From NCBI RefSeq assembly GCF_900103585.1, contig NZ_FNHV01000007.1, positions 350,627 to 414,626 of the forward strand: a stretch of 64,000 nucleotides of DNA, written 5' to 3'. Under the pieces are notes generated by a model. It saw only the letters and a program-made list of their open reading frames with translations, ran no database searches and was not told where the DNA came from. A program made the translations under genes and the position numbers. Source of the stretch: Streptomyces sp. cf386. GTDB taxonomy: Bacteria; Actinomycetota; Actinomycetes; Streptomycetales; Streptomycetaceae. Numbering within the stretch: position 1 is the first letter of the stretch; each line of letters begins with the position of its first letter. This document shows, piece after piece, positions 34,167 to 42,332 of the stretch.

Positions 34167-35011
34167 TGCCCCCCCACGACACCCCGGTGCTGCGCGTCGC
34201 GGGCCGGCCGGTCGGCCGGTACGTCACCCGGCCCGAAATCCCGGCCCGGCTCTCCCCGCGCCCGTATCTGCACCCCGTCACCACCCTGGCCGGCACGGCG
34301 GTCACCGAGCTCAGCCCGGCCGACCACACACACCACCTCGGCGTCGGTGTCGCCGTCCCCGACGTCGAGGGGTCCAACTTCTGGGGCGGCCGCACCTACG
34401 TCCGCGACCAGGGCCCGACCGAACTGGACAACCACGGCGCCCAGCGGCACACCGCATTCCAACTGCGCGACCCCGACGGCTTCGTCGAGGAACTGCGCTG
34501 GATGGCCTCCGGGGCCGAGCTGCTGCGCGAGCGCCGTACCGTCGCGGCCACCGAACTCACCGGTGTCGCCTGGGCGTTGGACTTCACCTTCTCCCTCACC
34601 AATACGACCGCGAACGCGCTGTCGATCGGCAGCCCGGCCACCAACGGGCGGCCCGGCGCGGCGTACGGCGGCTTCTTCTGGCGGGCTCGCAAGGAGCAGG
34701 AGCCCCCGCAGGTGTTCACCGTCGACCGCGAGGGCGAGGCGGCCGTCCACGGCACCCGCGCCGACTGGGTCGCCCTCGCGGGCGGCACCTGGACGCTCGT
34801 CTTCGCCGGGGCCACCGAGGAGACCCGGCAGGACCCGTGGTTCGTGCGCGCCGAGGAGTATCCGGGCGTCGGGTCCTCGCTGGCCTCCCAGGAGCGGCTG
34901 GCGATCTTGCCGGGCGAGACCGTCGTACGGCGGATCGTCACCGTCGTCGCCGATGGACGGCTTCCGCGTATCGAGGTGGCGGCTCTGGTCCGCAAGGCGG
35001 TGAGCCAGTGA
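34166..35011 (+). CDS. DUF6807 (PmoA-like) family protein
   Basis: A 281-residue cytosolic protein, no signal peptide. Motifs fit DUF6807: 'DHTHHLGVGVAVPDVEG', 'NFWGGRTYV' and 'NGRPGAAYGGFFWR', with the His pair conserved. The fold is expected to be a beta-rich, galactose-mutarotase-like sandwich. The start overlaps the oxidoreductase stop by one base (TGATG) and the stop overlaps the GH43 start (GTGA). The name PmoA comes from a mis-association with methane monooxygenase; function is unknown. Pairing with a Gfo/Idh/MocA enzyme suggests both act on one carbohydrate. Confidence 0.8.
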   Translation: MPPHDTPVLRVAGRPVGRYVTRPEIPARLSPRPYLHPVTTLAGTAVTELSPADHTHHLGVGVAVPDVEGSNFWGGRTYVRDQGPTELDNHGAQRHTAFQLRDPDGFVEELRWMASGAELLRERRTVAATELTGVAWALDFTFSLTNTTANALSIGSPATNGRPGAAYGGFFWRARKEQEPPQVFTVDREGEAAVHGTRADWVALAGGTWTLVFAGATEETRQDPWFVRAEEYPGVGSSLASQERLAILPGETVVRRIVTVVADGRLPRIEVAALVRKAVSQ

Positions 35012-36516
35012 CGACCGGCACCTACACCAACCCCGTCCTGAACGCCGACTGGTCCGACCCGGACGTCGTCCGCGTCGGCGACGACTTCTACCTCACCGCC
35101 TCCAGCTTCGGCCGCGCCCCGGGCCTGCCCCTGCTGCACTCCCGCGACCTGGTCAACTGGACCCTGGTCGGCCACGCCGTCGACCACCCGGAACCGGCGG
35201 AGCAGTTCGCCGCCCCCCGCCACGACCGCGGAGTCTGGGCCCCGTCCCTGCGCCACCACGACGACCGCTTCTGGATCTTCTGGGGCGACCCCGACCAGGG
35301 CATCTTCCAGGTCAACGCCCCCGAGATACGCGGCCCCTGGACCCGCCCGCACCTGGTCAAGGAGGGCAAGGGGCTGATCGACCCCTGCCCCCTCTGGGAC
35401 GACGAGACCGGCGAGGCCTACCTCGTGCACGCCTGGGCCAAGTCCCGCTCCGGCGTCAAGAACCGCCTCACCGGCCACCGTATGCACCCCGACGGCACCG
35501 AACTCCTCGACGAGGGCAAGCTGATCGTCGACGGCGACCGGATCCCCGGCTGGTTCACCCTCGAAGGACCCAAGCTCTACAAGCACGACGGCTGGTTCTG
35601 GATCCTCGCGCCCGCCGGGGGAGTGGAGACCGGCTGGCAGGGCGCCTTCCGGTCGCGTGAGTTCTTCGGGCCGTACGAGGAGAGGATCGTCCTCGAACAG
35701 AAGGACACCGACGTCAACGGACCGCACCAGGGCGGCTGGGTGCGCACCCCGTCCGGTGAGGACTGGTTCCTGCACTTCCAGCAGCGCGGCGCGTACGGCC
35801 GGGTCGTCCACCTGCAGCCGATGAGCTGGGGCGCCGACGGCTGGCCGGTGCTCGGCGACGACGGCGCCCCCGTCGCCGTGCACCGCACCCCCGACCTGCC
35901 GCCGCAGCCGCCCGCCGCGCCCGCCACCGACGACGACTTCCCCGGCGGACGCTTCGGCCGCCAGTGGTCGTGGACGGCCACCCCGCAGGACGGCTGGGCC
36001 ACCCAGCACTCCGGCGACGGCCTGAAACTGGCCTGCGTCCGCTCGGCCGACGCCCACGACCTGCGTAAACTCCCGAACATCCTCACCCAGCGACTGCCGG
36101 GCACACCCTGCGCCGTCGAGGTCGAACTGCGGCTGGACAGCGTGGAGCCGGGGGCGCGGGCGGGGCTCGCGGTGCTCGGGGACGCGTTCGGCTGGATCGG
36201 GCTCCAGCGGGGCACGGACGGGGCGGTGCATGTCGTGCACCGGTTCGCGGAAGCCGTCGCGGAGGGGGAACGGGACGCCGAGCACGCGCGGCTCGCGCCG
36301 GAGGGGCGGGTGCGGCTGCGGATCGAGATCGGGGCGGGGGCGCGCTGCCGGTTCTTCTACGACATCGGCGATGGCCTGCGTCCGTCCGGCCCCGTCTTCG
36401 CCGCCACCCCCTGGCGCTGGGTCGGTGCCCTGCTCGGCCTGTTCGCCCTCGCGCCCGCCGGAACCGGACACGCCGGCGCGGCAACCTTCTCGCACTTCAG
36501 GATCGACCCCCTGTAA
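35008..36516 (+). CDS. intracellular GH43-family glycosidase
   Basis: A 502-residue five-bladed propeller enzyme with a C-terminal beta-sandwich like that of XynB-type GH43. No signal peptide, so it acts on imported oligosaccharides. The catalytic triad is visible: D17 (NADWSDPD), D125 (LIDPCPLWDD) and E186 (FTLEGPKLYK). GH43 covers alpha-L-arabinofuranosidase, beta-xylosidase and exo-galactanase activities; in this operon removal of arabinose or galactose from pectic fragments is most likely. The GTG start overlaps the upstream stop codon. Confidence 0.9.
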   Translation: MTTGTYTNPVLNADWSDPDVVRVGDDFYLTASSFGRAPGLPLLHSRDLVNWTLVGHAVDHPEPAEQFAAPRHDRGVWAPSLRHHDDRFWIFWGDPDQGIFQVNAPEIRGPWTRPHLVKEGKGLIDPCPLWDDETGEAYLVHAWAKSRSGVKNRLTGHRMHPDGTELLDEGKLIVDGDRIPGWFTLEGPKLYKHDGWFWILAPAGGVETGWQGAFRSREFFGPYEERIVLEQKDTDVNGPHQGGWVRTPSGEDWFLHFQQRGAYGRVVHLQPMSWGADGWPVLGDDGAPVAVHRTPDLPPQPPAAPATDDDFPGGRFGRQWSWTATPQDGWATQHSGDGLKLACVRSADAHDLRKLPNILTQRLPGTPCAVEVELRLDSVEPGARAGLAVLGDAFGWIGLQRGTDGAVHVVHRFAEAVAEGERDAEHARLAPEGRVRLRIEIGAGARCRFFYDIGDGLRPSGPVFAATPWRWVGALLGLFALAPAGTGHAGAATFSHFRIDPL

Positions 36517-36549
36517 CGCACCTGACCCGTAAGCCTGTTGGGAGCCGCA

Positions 36550-38541
36550 ATGACGCAGCACCTTGATAGCAAGCGCTTGCACAGACCGGGGCACGGCAAG
36601 GTCCTGGCGGCCGTGCTCGGCCTGGTCGCCGCGCTGAGCCTCGGCGCGATCGGGGAGGCGAAGGCCGTGAGTCCGACGGCGACCTCGGCTTCCGCCGATC
36701 GCTGGACGGACCGGCCCCACGGCTTCGCTTCCCTCGCAGGGGGCACCACCGGCGGGGCGGGCGGCAAGGTCGTGACGGTCACGGACCAGGCCTCACTCGT
36801 CAAGTACGCGGCGGCCGAGGAGCCGTACATCATCCGTGTCTCGGGCGCGATCGACGTCGAATCCTTCGGCTCGGACATCGTGGTGGGGTCGAACAAGACC
36901 CTCCTCGGCGTCGGCGACACCGGCGAGATCGTGCACGGCGAGCTGCACCTCAACCCCGGCACGAGCAACGTCATCATCCGCAACCTGACGATCCGCGACT
37001 CGTACGTCGAGGGCGACTGGGACGGCAAGACCACCGACTTCGACGCGATCCAGATGGACACCGTCGACCACGTCTGGATCGACCACAACCGCTTCACGCA
37101 CATGGGCGACGGACTGCTCGACATCCGCAAGGACAGCCAGTACATCACCGTCTCCTACAACCAGTTCAGCAACCACAACAAGGCGTTCGGGATCGGCTGG
37201 ACGACCAACGTCCAGACGCAGATCACCGTCGACCACAACTGGTTCACGGGCACCAAGCAGCGCAATCCGTCCGCCGACAACTGCGCCTACGCGCACCTCT
37301 ACAACAACTACCTGTCGGCACAGGTGGCCGACGGCGACCCGACGTGGACGTACGGGAACTGGTCGCGCGGCAAGACGCGGATGGTCATCGAGAACAGTTA
37401 CTACGACGGGGTCCAGCATCCCTATCAGGCCGATGCGACGGCCGAGTTGGTGGAGCACGGGTCGATCCTGAACAACGTCAGCGGACGGCAGGACGAGTGG
37501 GGTGCCGCCTTCGATCCGCGGGAGTTCTACGACTACCGACTGGACCCGGCGGCGGCCGTTCCGGCGCTGGTGACGCGGTTCTCCGGGCCGCAGAAGCGGA
37601 TCGGGGACTCGGTGACGCTGCGCGTGCCCGGGGAGTACCCGACGGTGCAGGCCGCCGTGGACGCCGTGCCCGATGGGAACGCCGGGCGGGTCACGATCGC
37701 CGTGGCGCCCGGGACGTATCGCGAGAAGGTGTTCATCCCCGCGAGCAAGCCGAACATCGTGCTGGAGGGGAAGGGGCGGACTCGGTCCGACACCGTCATC
37801 GTCTTCGACACGCCCGCCGCGTACGGGGGTTCGACGGGAAGCGCGACCGTCAGGATCGCCGCGCACGATGTCACCGCCCGCAACCTCACCTTCAGCAACG
37901 ACTTCGACGAGGCCGCGCACGAGCTGAACGGTGAGCAGGCGCTGGCGATGAAGACGACCGGTGACCGGATCGTCTTCGAGAACACCGCCTTCCTGGGCAA
38001 CCAGGACACGCTGATGACCGACAGTCCCAAGCTGGACGTGATCAGCCGGGTCTATGTCCGGGACTCGTACATCGAGGGTGACGTCGACTTCGTCTACGGG
38101 CGGGCGACGACCGTCATCGAGCGGTCGCTGATCCGTGCGCTGAGCCGGGGTTCCAGTAGCAACAACGGGTATGTGACGGCCGCTTCGACCTGGACCGGCA
38201 ATCCGTACGGCTTCCTGATCACCCGGTCCAGGATCGTCAGCGACGCGCCCGACGGGACCTACCACCTTGGGCGGCCCTGGCATCCGGGCGGGGAACCGGC
38301 GGCGGTTGCGCAGGTGCTGATCCGGGAGACCGAGCTGCCGGCGGCGGTGAAGGCCGCGCCGTGGACCGACATGAGCGGGTTCCCGTGGCAGGACGCACGG
38401 TTCGCGGAGTACCGGAACCACGGGCCGGGGGCCGCCGTGACCGCGGACCGGCCGCAGATGGGCGACGACGAGGCGCGTACCCACACCGTCGCCGACTACC
38501 TGAAGGGTGCTGACGGCTGGAAGCCGTACGCGCACCACTGA
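36550..38541 (+). CDS. secreted bifunctional pectate lyase-pectin methylesterase (PL1-CE8)
   Basis: A 663-residue exported fusion. Signal: 'GKVLAAVLGLVAALSLGAIGEAKA'. Residues about 50-345 form a PL1 lyase ('GGTTGGAGGKVVTV', 'HVWIDHNRFTHMGDGLLDI', 'ITVDHNWFTGTKQRNPSADN'). Residues about 355-655 form a CE8 pectinesterase with acid D486 (GNQDT), nucleophile D513 (GDVDFVYG) and 'LGRPWHPGG' for the substrate Arg. One chain could thus strip methyl esters and cut the exposed polygalacturonate. The ATG follows GGGAG. A CRE-like palindrome lies in codons 7-11. No long linker or carbohydrate-binding module separates the domains. Confidence 0.92.
   Translation: MTQHLDSKRLHRPGHGKVLAAVLGLVAALSLGAIGEAKAVSPTATSASADRWTDRPHGFASLAGGTTGGAGGKVVTVTDQASLVKYAAAEEPYIIRVSGAIDVESFGSDIVVGSNKTLLGVGDTGEIVHGELHLNPGTSNVIIRNLTIRDSYVEGDWDGKTTDFDAIQMDTVDHVWIDHNRFTHMGDGLLDIRKDSQYITVSYNQFSNHNKAFGIGWTTNVQTQITVDHNWFTGTKQRNPSADNCAYAHLYNNYLSAQVADGDPTWTYGNWSRGKTRMVIENSYYDGVQHPYQADATAELVEHGSILNNVSGRQDEWGAAFDPREFYDYRLDPAAAVPALVTRFSGPQKRIGDSVTLRVPGEYPTVQAAVDAVPDGNAGRVTIAVAPGTYREKVFIPASKPNIVLEGKGRTRSDTVIVFDTPAAYGGSTGSATVRIAAHDVTARNLTFSNDFDEAAHELNGEQALAMKTTGDRIVFENTAFLGNQDTLMTDSPKLDVISRVYVRDSYIEGDVDFVYGRATTVIERSLIRALSRGSSSNNGYVTAASTWTGNPYGFLITRSRIVSDAPDGTYHLGRPWHPGGEPAAVAQVLIRETELPAAVKAAPWTDMSGFPWQDARFAEYRNHGPGAAVTADRPQMGDDEARTHTVADYLKGADGWKPYAHH
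36569..36580. promoter_or_regulatory. CRE-like palindrome in the 5' end of the PL1-CE8 gene
   Basis: GCAAGCGCTTGC, a perfect 12-bp palindrome 20 bases after the start codon, with the AAGCGCTT core shared with sites at 27792 and 29785. A repressor bound here could block initiation or elongation. Confidence 0.5.
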
Positions 38542-38590
38542 CCCCCCACAACTTCATATCTCCGTCTGATCCAGAAGAGAGAGCCGACCA

Positions 38591-39949
38591 ATGAAGATCA
38601 GCAATCGCAGGAGCAGAGGCGGGCGCCGCACGTCGGCCGCCGTCGCCCTGAGCGCCGTGCTCGCCCTGACCGCCACCGCCTGCGGTGACGACGGCAGCGG
38701 CACGGGCGGCGACAAGGGCGCCGAGGGCAGCGGCAAGGGGAAGATCGTCTTCTGGGACAACAACGGCGGTGTCCGCACCGACATCTGGAAGGAGATCATC
38801 GCCGACTTCGAGAAGGCGAACCCCGACATCAAGGTCGAGTACGTCGGGATCCCGTCCACCGACTACCAGTCCAAGGTCGACACCGCCCTCCAGGGCGGCG
38901 GCCTGCCGGACGTCGGCGGTGTCGGCGCGGCGATGCTCGCCGGGTTCGCCGCGCAGAACGCGCTGGAGCCGCTGGACGACCGGCTCGCCAAGTCCTCCCT
39001 GAACGGCAAGCTCAACGAGGACATGGTCGCTTCGCTGAAGGCCGCGGGCGGTGGTGACGGCAAGCTGTACTCGGTGCCGACCTCCGCGAACAACGGTGTG
39101 CTGTACTACCGCACCGACCTGTTCAAGAAGGCCGGGCTGGACGAGCCGACGACCTGGGACAAGTTCTACGAGGCCGCGGAGAAACTGACCGACGCCGGGA
39201 AGAACGAGTTCGGGTACACCATCCGTGGCGGTTCCGGGTCCATCGCGCAGGCGCTGGACGCGATGTACGGGCAGTCCGGGATCACGTCCTTCTGGGACTC
39301 CAGTGGTGAGAAGACGACCGTCAACGACCCGAAGAACGTGGCCGCGCTGGAGAAGTACGCGGCCCTGTACAAGAAGGTCACTCCGGCCGCCGACCTCAAC
39401 AACGACTTCACCAAGATGGTCGCGCAGTGGGATTCCGGCACGATCGGAATGCTGAACCACAATCTGGGGTCGTACCAGGACCATGTGAAGGCGCTGGGTA
39501 CGGACAAGTTCCGGGGGATTCCGCAGCCGGTCGGCTCCGCCGGTAAGCGGGTTCAGGTGTCCAACCCCGTTGATGGGATGGGGCTGTTCAAGAGTTCCAA
39601 GAACAAGGAGGCCGCCTGGAAGTTCATCGAGTTCGCCACGTCGCAGGCGGAGAACTCGAAGTTCAACGAGGCGGCCGGGCAGGTGCCTTCGAACAACGAC
39701 GCCGCCAAGGATGCGTGGATTTCGAAGGCCGAGCCTACGAAGCTGGCTGCGGCTGCCTTGACCGACGGGTCGACCACCATCGTGCAGCTGCCGTACTACC
39801 TGCCTGACTGGAACACCATCTCCAAGGCTGACAATGAGCCGGGGTTCCAGAAGGTGTTGAACGGGGACCTGAGTGCGAAGGAGTTTCTGGACACGGTGGC
39901 CGGTCAGCTGAATGAGGCTCAGGCCGAGTGGACGGAACGGAACGGCTAA
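38591..39949 (+). CDS. oligosaccharide-binding lipoprotein of the pectin ABC importer
   Basis: A 452-residue solute-binding protein with a lipobox (LTATAC, Cys31) after a basic N-terminus. The mature part begins 'GKIVFWDNNGG' and contains 'DIWKEIIADFEKANPDIKVEY' and 'NGVLYYRTDLFKKAGL', typical of family-1 sugar-binding proteins. It is the only binding protein in the pectin locus, so it most likely serves the permeases at 29856 and 30788. Its leader shares CAGAAGAGAGAGCCG with that of the PL1 gene at 40916. Confidence 0.9.
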   Translation: MKISNRRSRGGRRTSAAVALSAVLALTATACGDDGSGTGGDKGAEGSGKGKIVFWDNNGGVRTDIWKEIIADFEKANPDIKVEYVGIPSTDYQSKVDTALQGGGLPDVGGVGAAMLAGFAAQNALEPLDDRLAKSSLNGKLNEDMVASLKAAGGGDGKLYSVPTSANNGVLYYRTDLFKKAGLDEPTTWDKFYEAAEKLTDAGKNEFGYTIRGGSGSIAQALDAMYGQSGITSFWDSSGEKTTVNDPKNVAALEKYAALYKKVTPAADLNNDFTKMVAQWDSGTIGMLNHNLGSYQDHVKALGTDKFRGIPQPVGSAGKRVQVSNPVDGMGLFKSSKNKEAAWKFIEFATSQAENSKFNEAAGQVPSNNDAAKDAWISKAEPTKLAAAALTDGSTTIVQLPYYLPDWNTISKADNEPGFQKVLNGDLSAKEFLDTVAGQLNEAQAEWTERNG

Positions 39950-39970
39950 GAGCTCGTTTGCTTTCTGTGC

Positions 39971-40036
39971 GTGGCCGGCTGCGGGTTGTGTGTGGCCGGT
40001 CGCGCAGTTCCCCGCGCCCCTGGGGGTTGCACTCCC
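39971..40036. repeat. Streptomyces intergenic repeat, copy 2
   Basis: Contains GGCCGGTCGCGC, CCCCGCGCCCCTGGGGG and TTGCAC, matching the element at 1318-1390. It fills the gap between the binding-protein and acetylesterase genes and may mark a transcription-unit boundary. Confidence 0.55.
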
Positions 40037-40057
40037 CGCGCCTGAAAGGGACCCTTT

Positions 40058-40855
40058 GTGTCTCTCACCCGTAGACAGGTCACCGTGGCGGCGCTGGCCG
40101 CCGTTCCGCTCGGTGCCGCGGCCGCCGGTACCGCCCAGGCAACTCCGCGCCATCGCACTCTCTACATCGCCGGTGATTCCACCGCCGCTCAGAAGTACGC
40201 CGACGCCGCGCCCGAGACCGGGTGGGGCATGGCGCTCCCCTTCTTTCTGCACAAGGACCGGCTCGTTTCCAATCACGCTGTGAACGGGCGCAGTTCAAAG
40301 AGCTTTTTCGATGAAGGGCGGTTGGATGTCATTCTTGCCGCCATCCGGCCCGGCGACTTCCTGCTGATCCAGTTCGCGCACAACGACGAGAAGGCCACCG
40401 ATCCCGCTCGGTACACCGAGCCCTGGACGACGTATCAGGACTATCTGCGGCTGTACATCGACGGCGTGCGGGCCCGGGGTGCGCGGCCGGTGCTGGCCAC
40501 GGCTGTCGAGCGGCGGCGGTTCGACGCCGACGGGAATGCCCTGCCGACCCATGGCGACTATCCGGCGGCGATGCGTGCGCTCGCGCAGGAGGAGCGCGTG
40601 GCGTTGCTCGACGTCCAGGCGCTGTCGCTCGCGCTGTGGCAGCGGCTCGGGGTCGAGGAGACGAAGAAGTACTTCAACTGGACCGCCACCGAGCAGGACA
40701 ACACGCACTTCAACCCGCCCGGCGCGATCGCCGTGGCGCGTCTCGTGGCGCGGGAATTGCTGCGTACGCGGGTGCTCGGCCCGCAGGACGTGCGTCGGCT
40801 CGGCGAGGAGATCCCGGAGTCCTGGATCACCTGGCCGGAAGCCTCTGCCGCTTAG
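40058..40855 (+). CDS. secreted rhamnogalacturonan acetylesterase (CE12-like, SGNH hydrolase)
   Basis: A 265-residue exported esterase. The GTG start leads into a Tat-type signal (SLTRRQVTVAALAAVPLG...AQA). Catalytic blocks: nucleophile S41 (AGDSTAA), 'NHAVNGRSSKSF' for the oxyanion Gly/Asn, 'FAHNDEK', and the D214-x-x-H217 pair (DNTHFN). These match CE12 rhamnogalacturonan acetylesterases, which remove acetyl groups from the pectin backbone and allow lyases access. It is flanked by the binding protein and a PL1 gene. Confidence 0.9.
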   Translation: MSLTRRQVTVAALAAVPLGAAAAGTAQATPRHRTLYIAGDSTAAQKYADAAPETGWGMALPFFLHKDRLVSNHAVNGRSSKSFFDEGRLDVILAAIRPGDFLLIQFAHNDEKATDPARYTEPWTTYQDYLRLYIDGVRARGARPVLATAVERRRFDADGNALPTHGDYPAAMRALAQEERVALLDVQALSLALWQRLGVEETKKYFNWTATEQDNTHFNPPGAIAVARLVARELLRTRVLGPQDVRRLGEEIPESWITWPEASAA

Positions 40856-40915
40856 ACCAACCCGCCGCTCAACCACCCACCGGATCGCAGAGATCGCAGA
40901 AGAGAGAGCCGCACA

Positions 40916-42241
40916 ATGAACGCACAGATATGGCATGGGCATGCCACAAAGATCTCCGCCAAGAGGGCCGCTGTTCTGATCGGCTGCACCGCGCTCGTCC
41001 TCGGGCTCACCGGCACCGGAGCGGAGGCCGGGCCCCGTGACCTCGGCCGTCAGGTTCTCGGCGCGGGTGACGGCTGGGGCTCGGAAGGGGCGGGGACGAC
41101 CGGTGGGTCGGCCGCCGACGCCGAGCACGTCTACACCGTCACCACCTGGGCCGAGTTCAAGGCCGCGTTGAAGGCCGGCGGTGACGCGCCGAAGATCATC
41201 AAGGTCGACGGCATGATCGACGCCGTCTCCGAGGGCTGCGAGGCCTTCGTCACCGGCGGCTACGACCTCCAGCAGTACCTGAAGGACTACGACCCGGCCG
41301 TCTGGGGCAACGACGAGGTCGCCAGCGGCCCGCAGGAGGACGCCCGGGTCGCCTCCGCCGCCAACCAGGACACGGAGATCAAGGCCAACGTCCCCAGCAA
41401 CACCACCATCGTCGGCGTCGGCAGGAACTCCGGCATCCTCGGCGGGAGCCTGCAGATCAAGGGCGTCTCGAACGTCATCATGCGCAACCTCACCATCGAG
41501 GCCCCGCTCGACTGCTTCCCCAAGTGGGACCCGACCGACGACAACAAGACCGGCAACTGGAACTCCGAGTACGACGCCGTCGTCGTCTACGGCACCGACC
41601 ATGTGTGGCTCGACCACAACACGTTCACCGACGGCCGCTACCCCGACAGCGAGCGGCCGGTCTACTTCGGCAAGAGGTTCCAGCAGCACGACGGGCTGAC
41701 GGACATCGTGCGCGGCTCCAACTACGTGACCGTGTCCTGGAATCGCTACCAGGACCACGACAAGAACATGCTGATCGGCAACGGCGACGGGCTCGCCTCC
41801 ACCGACGGCGGCAAGCTCAAGGTCACCATGCACCACAACCGCTTCGACGGGATCCTCCAGCGCTCCCCGCGCGTGCGGTTCGGGCAGGTCGACGTCTACA
41901 ACAACCAGTACGTGGTGACCGAGGAGCAGAAGGACGACTACTACGTCTTCGGTGTCGGCATCTCCTCGCAGCTCCACGCCACCGACAACGCGATCTCGCT
42001 GCCGGCGGGCGCGAGCGTCGGCAAGGTGCTGAAGAAGTGGAACGAGTCCCCGCTGACCGCCGAGAACAACTACGTCAACGGCAAGCTGACGGATCTCATC
42101 GCCGTCCACAACGCCGAGATCCCGGCGGAGACCCTCCAGTCCGGTGCCGGGTGGACACCGACCCTCCGGACCAAGGTCGACAACCCCAAGGCCGTGCCGG
42201 GGATCGTCAACCGCTGCGCGGGCGCCGGCCGTCTGGGCTGA
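40916..42241 (+). CDS. secreted pectate lyase, PL1 (B)
   Basis: A 441-residue exported lyase. The N-terminal region is long and basic (about 18 residues), then 'AAVLIGCTALVLGLTGTGAEA'. Beta-helix motifs: 'GAGTTGGSAADAEHVYTV', 'SNTTIVGVGRNS', 'HVWLDHNTFTDGRYPDS' and the catalytic segment 'QRSPRVRFGQVDVYNN'. It resembles the lyase at 31681 closely in the 'QEDARVASAANQ' and 'DCFPKWDP' regions, so the two are probably old duplicates. AGAGAGAG lies upstream of the ATG. A strong hairpin follows the gene. Confidence 0.92.
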   Translation: MNAQIWHGHATKISAKRAAVLIGCTALVLGLTGTGAEAGPRDLGRQVLGAGDGWGSEGAGTTGGSAADAEHVYTVTTWAEFKAALKAGGDAPKIIKVDGMIDAVSEGCEAFVTGGYDLQQYLKDYDPAVWGNDEVASGPQEDARVASAANQDTEIKANVPSNTTIVGVGRNSGILGGSLQIKGVSNVIMRNLTIEAPLDCFPKWDPTDDNKTGNWNSEYDAVVVYGTDHVWLDHNTFTDGRYPDSERPVYFGKRFQQHDGLTDIVRGSNYVTVSWNRYQDHDKNMLIGNGDGLASTDGGKLKVTMHHNRFDGILQRSPRVRFGQVDVYNNQYVVTEEQKDDYYVFGVGISSQLHATDNAISLPAGASVGKVLKKWNESPLTAENNYVNGKLTDLIAVHNAEIPAETLQSGAGWTPTLRTKVDNPKAVPGIVNRCAGAGRLG

Positions 42242-42252
42242 CGCACTCAACG

Positions 42253-42289
42253 GGGGAGGGGCGCACGGCAGGCCCTGGCGCCCCTCCCC
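42253..42289 (+). terminator. hairpin between PL1 and CE8 genes
   Basis: GGGGAGGGGCGC (42253-42264) pairs perfectly with GCGCCCCTCCCC (42278-42289): a 12-bp stem with a 13-base loop, 11 bases after the PL1 stop codon. It could terminate or attenuate, separating the genes up to 42241 from the esterase group that follows, or protect the 3' end of the upstream mRNA. Confidence 0.75.
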
Positions 42290-42332
42290 GGCAACCCCCC
42301 CAGCACGAGCCGCCCCGCGAAGGAGCACCCGC

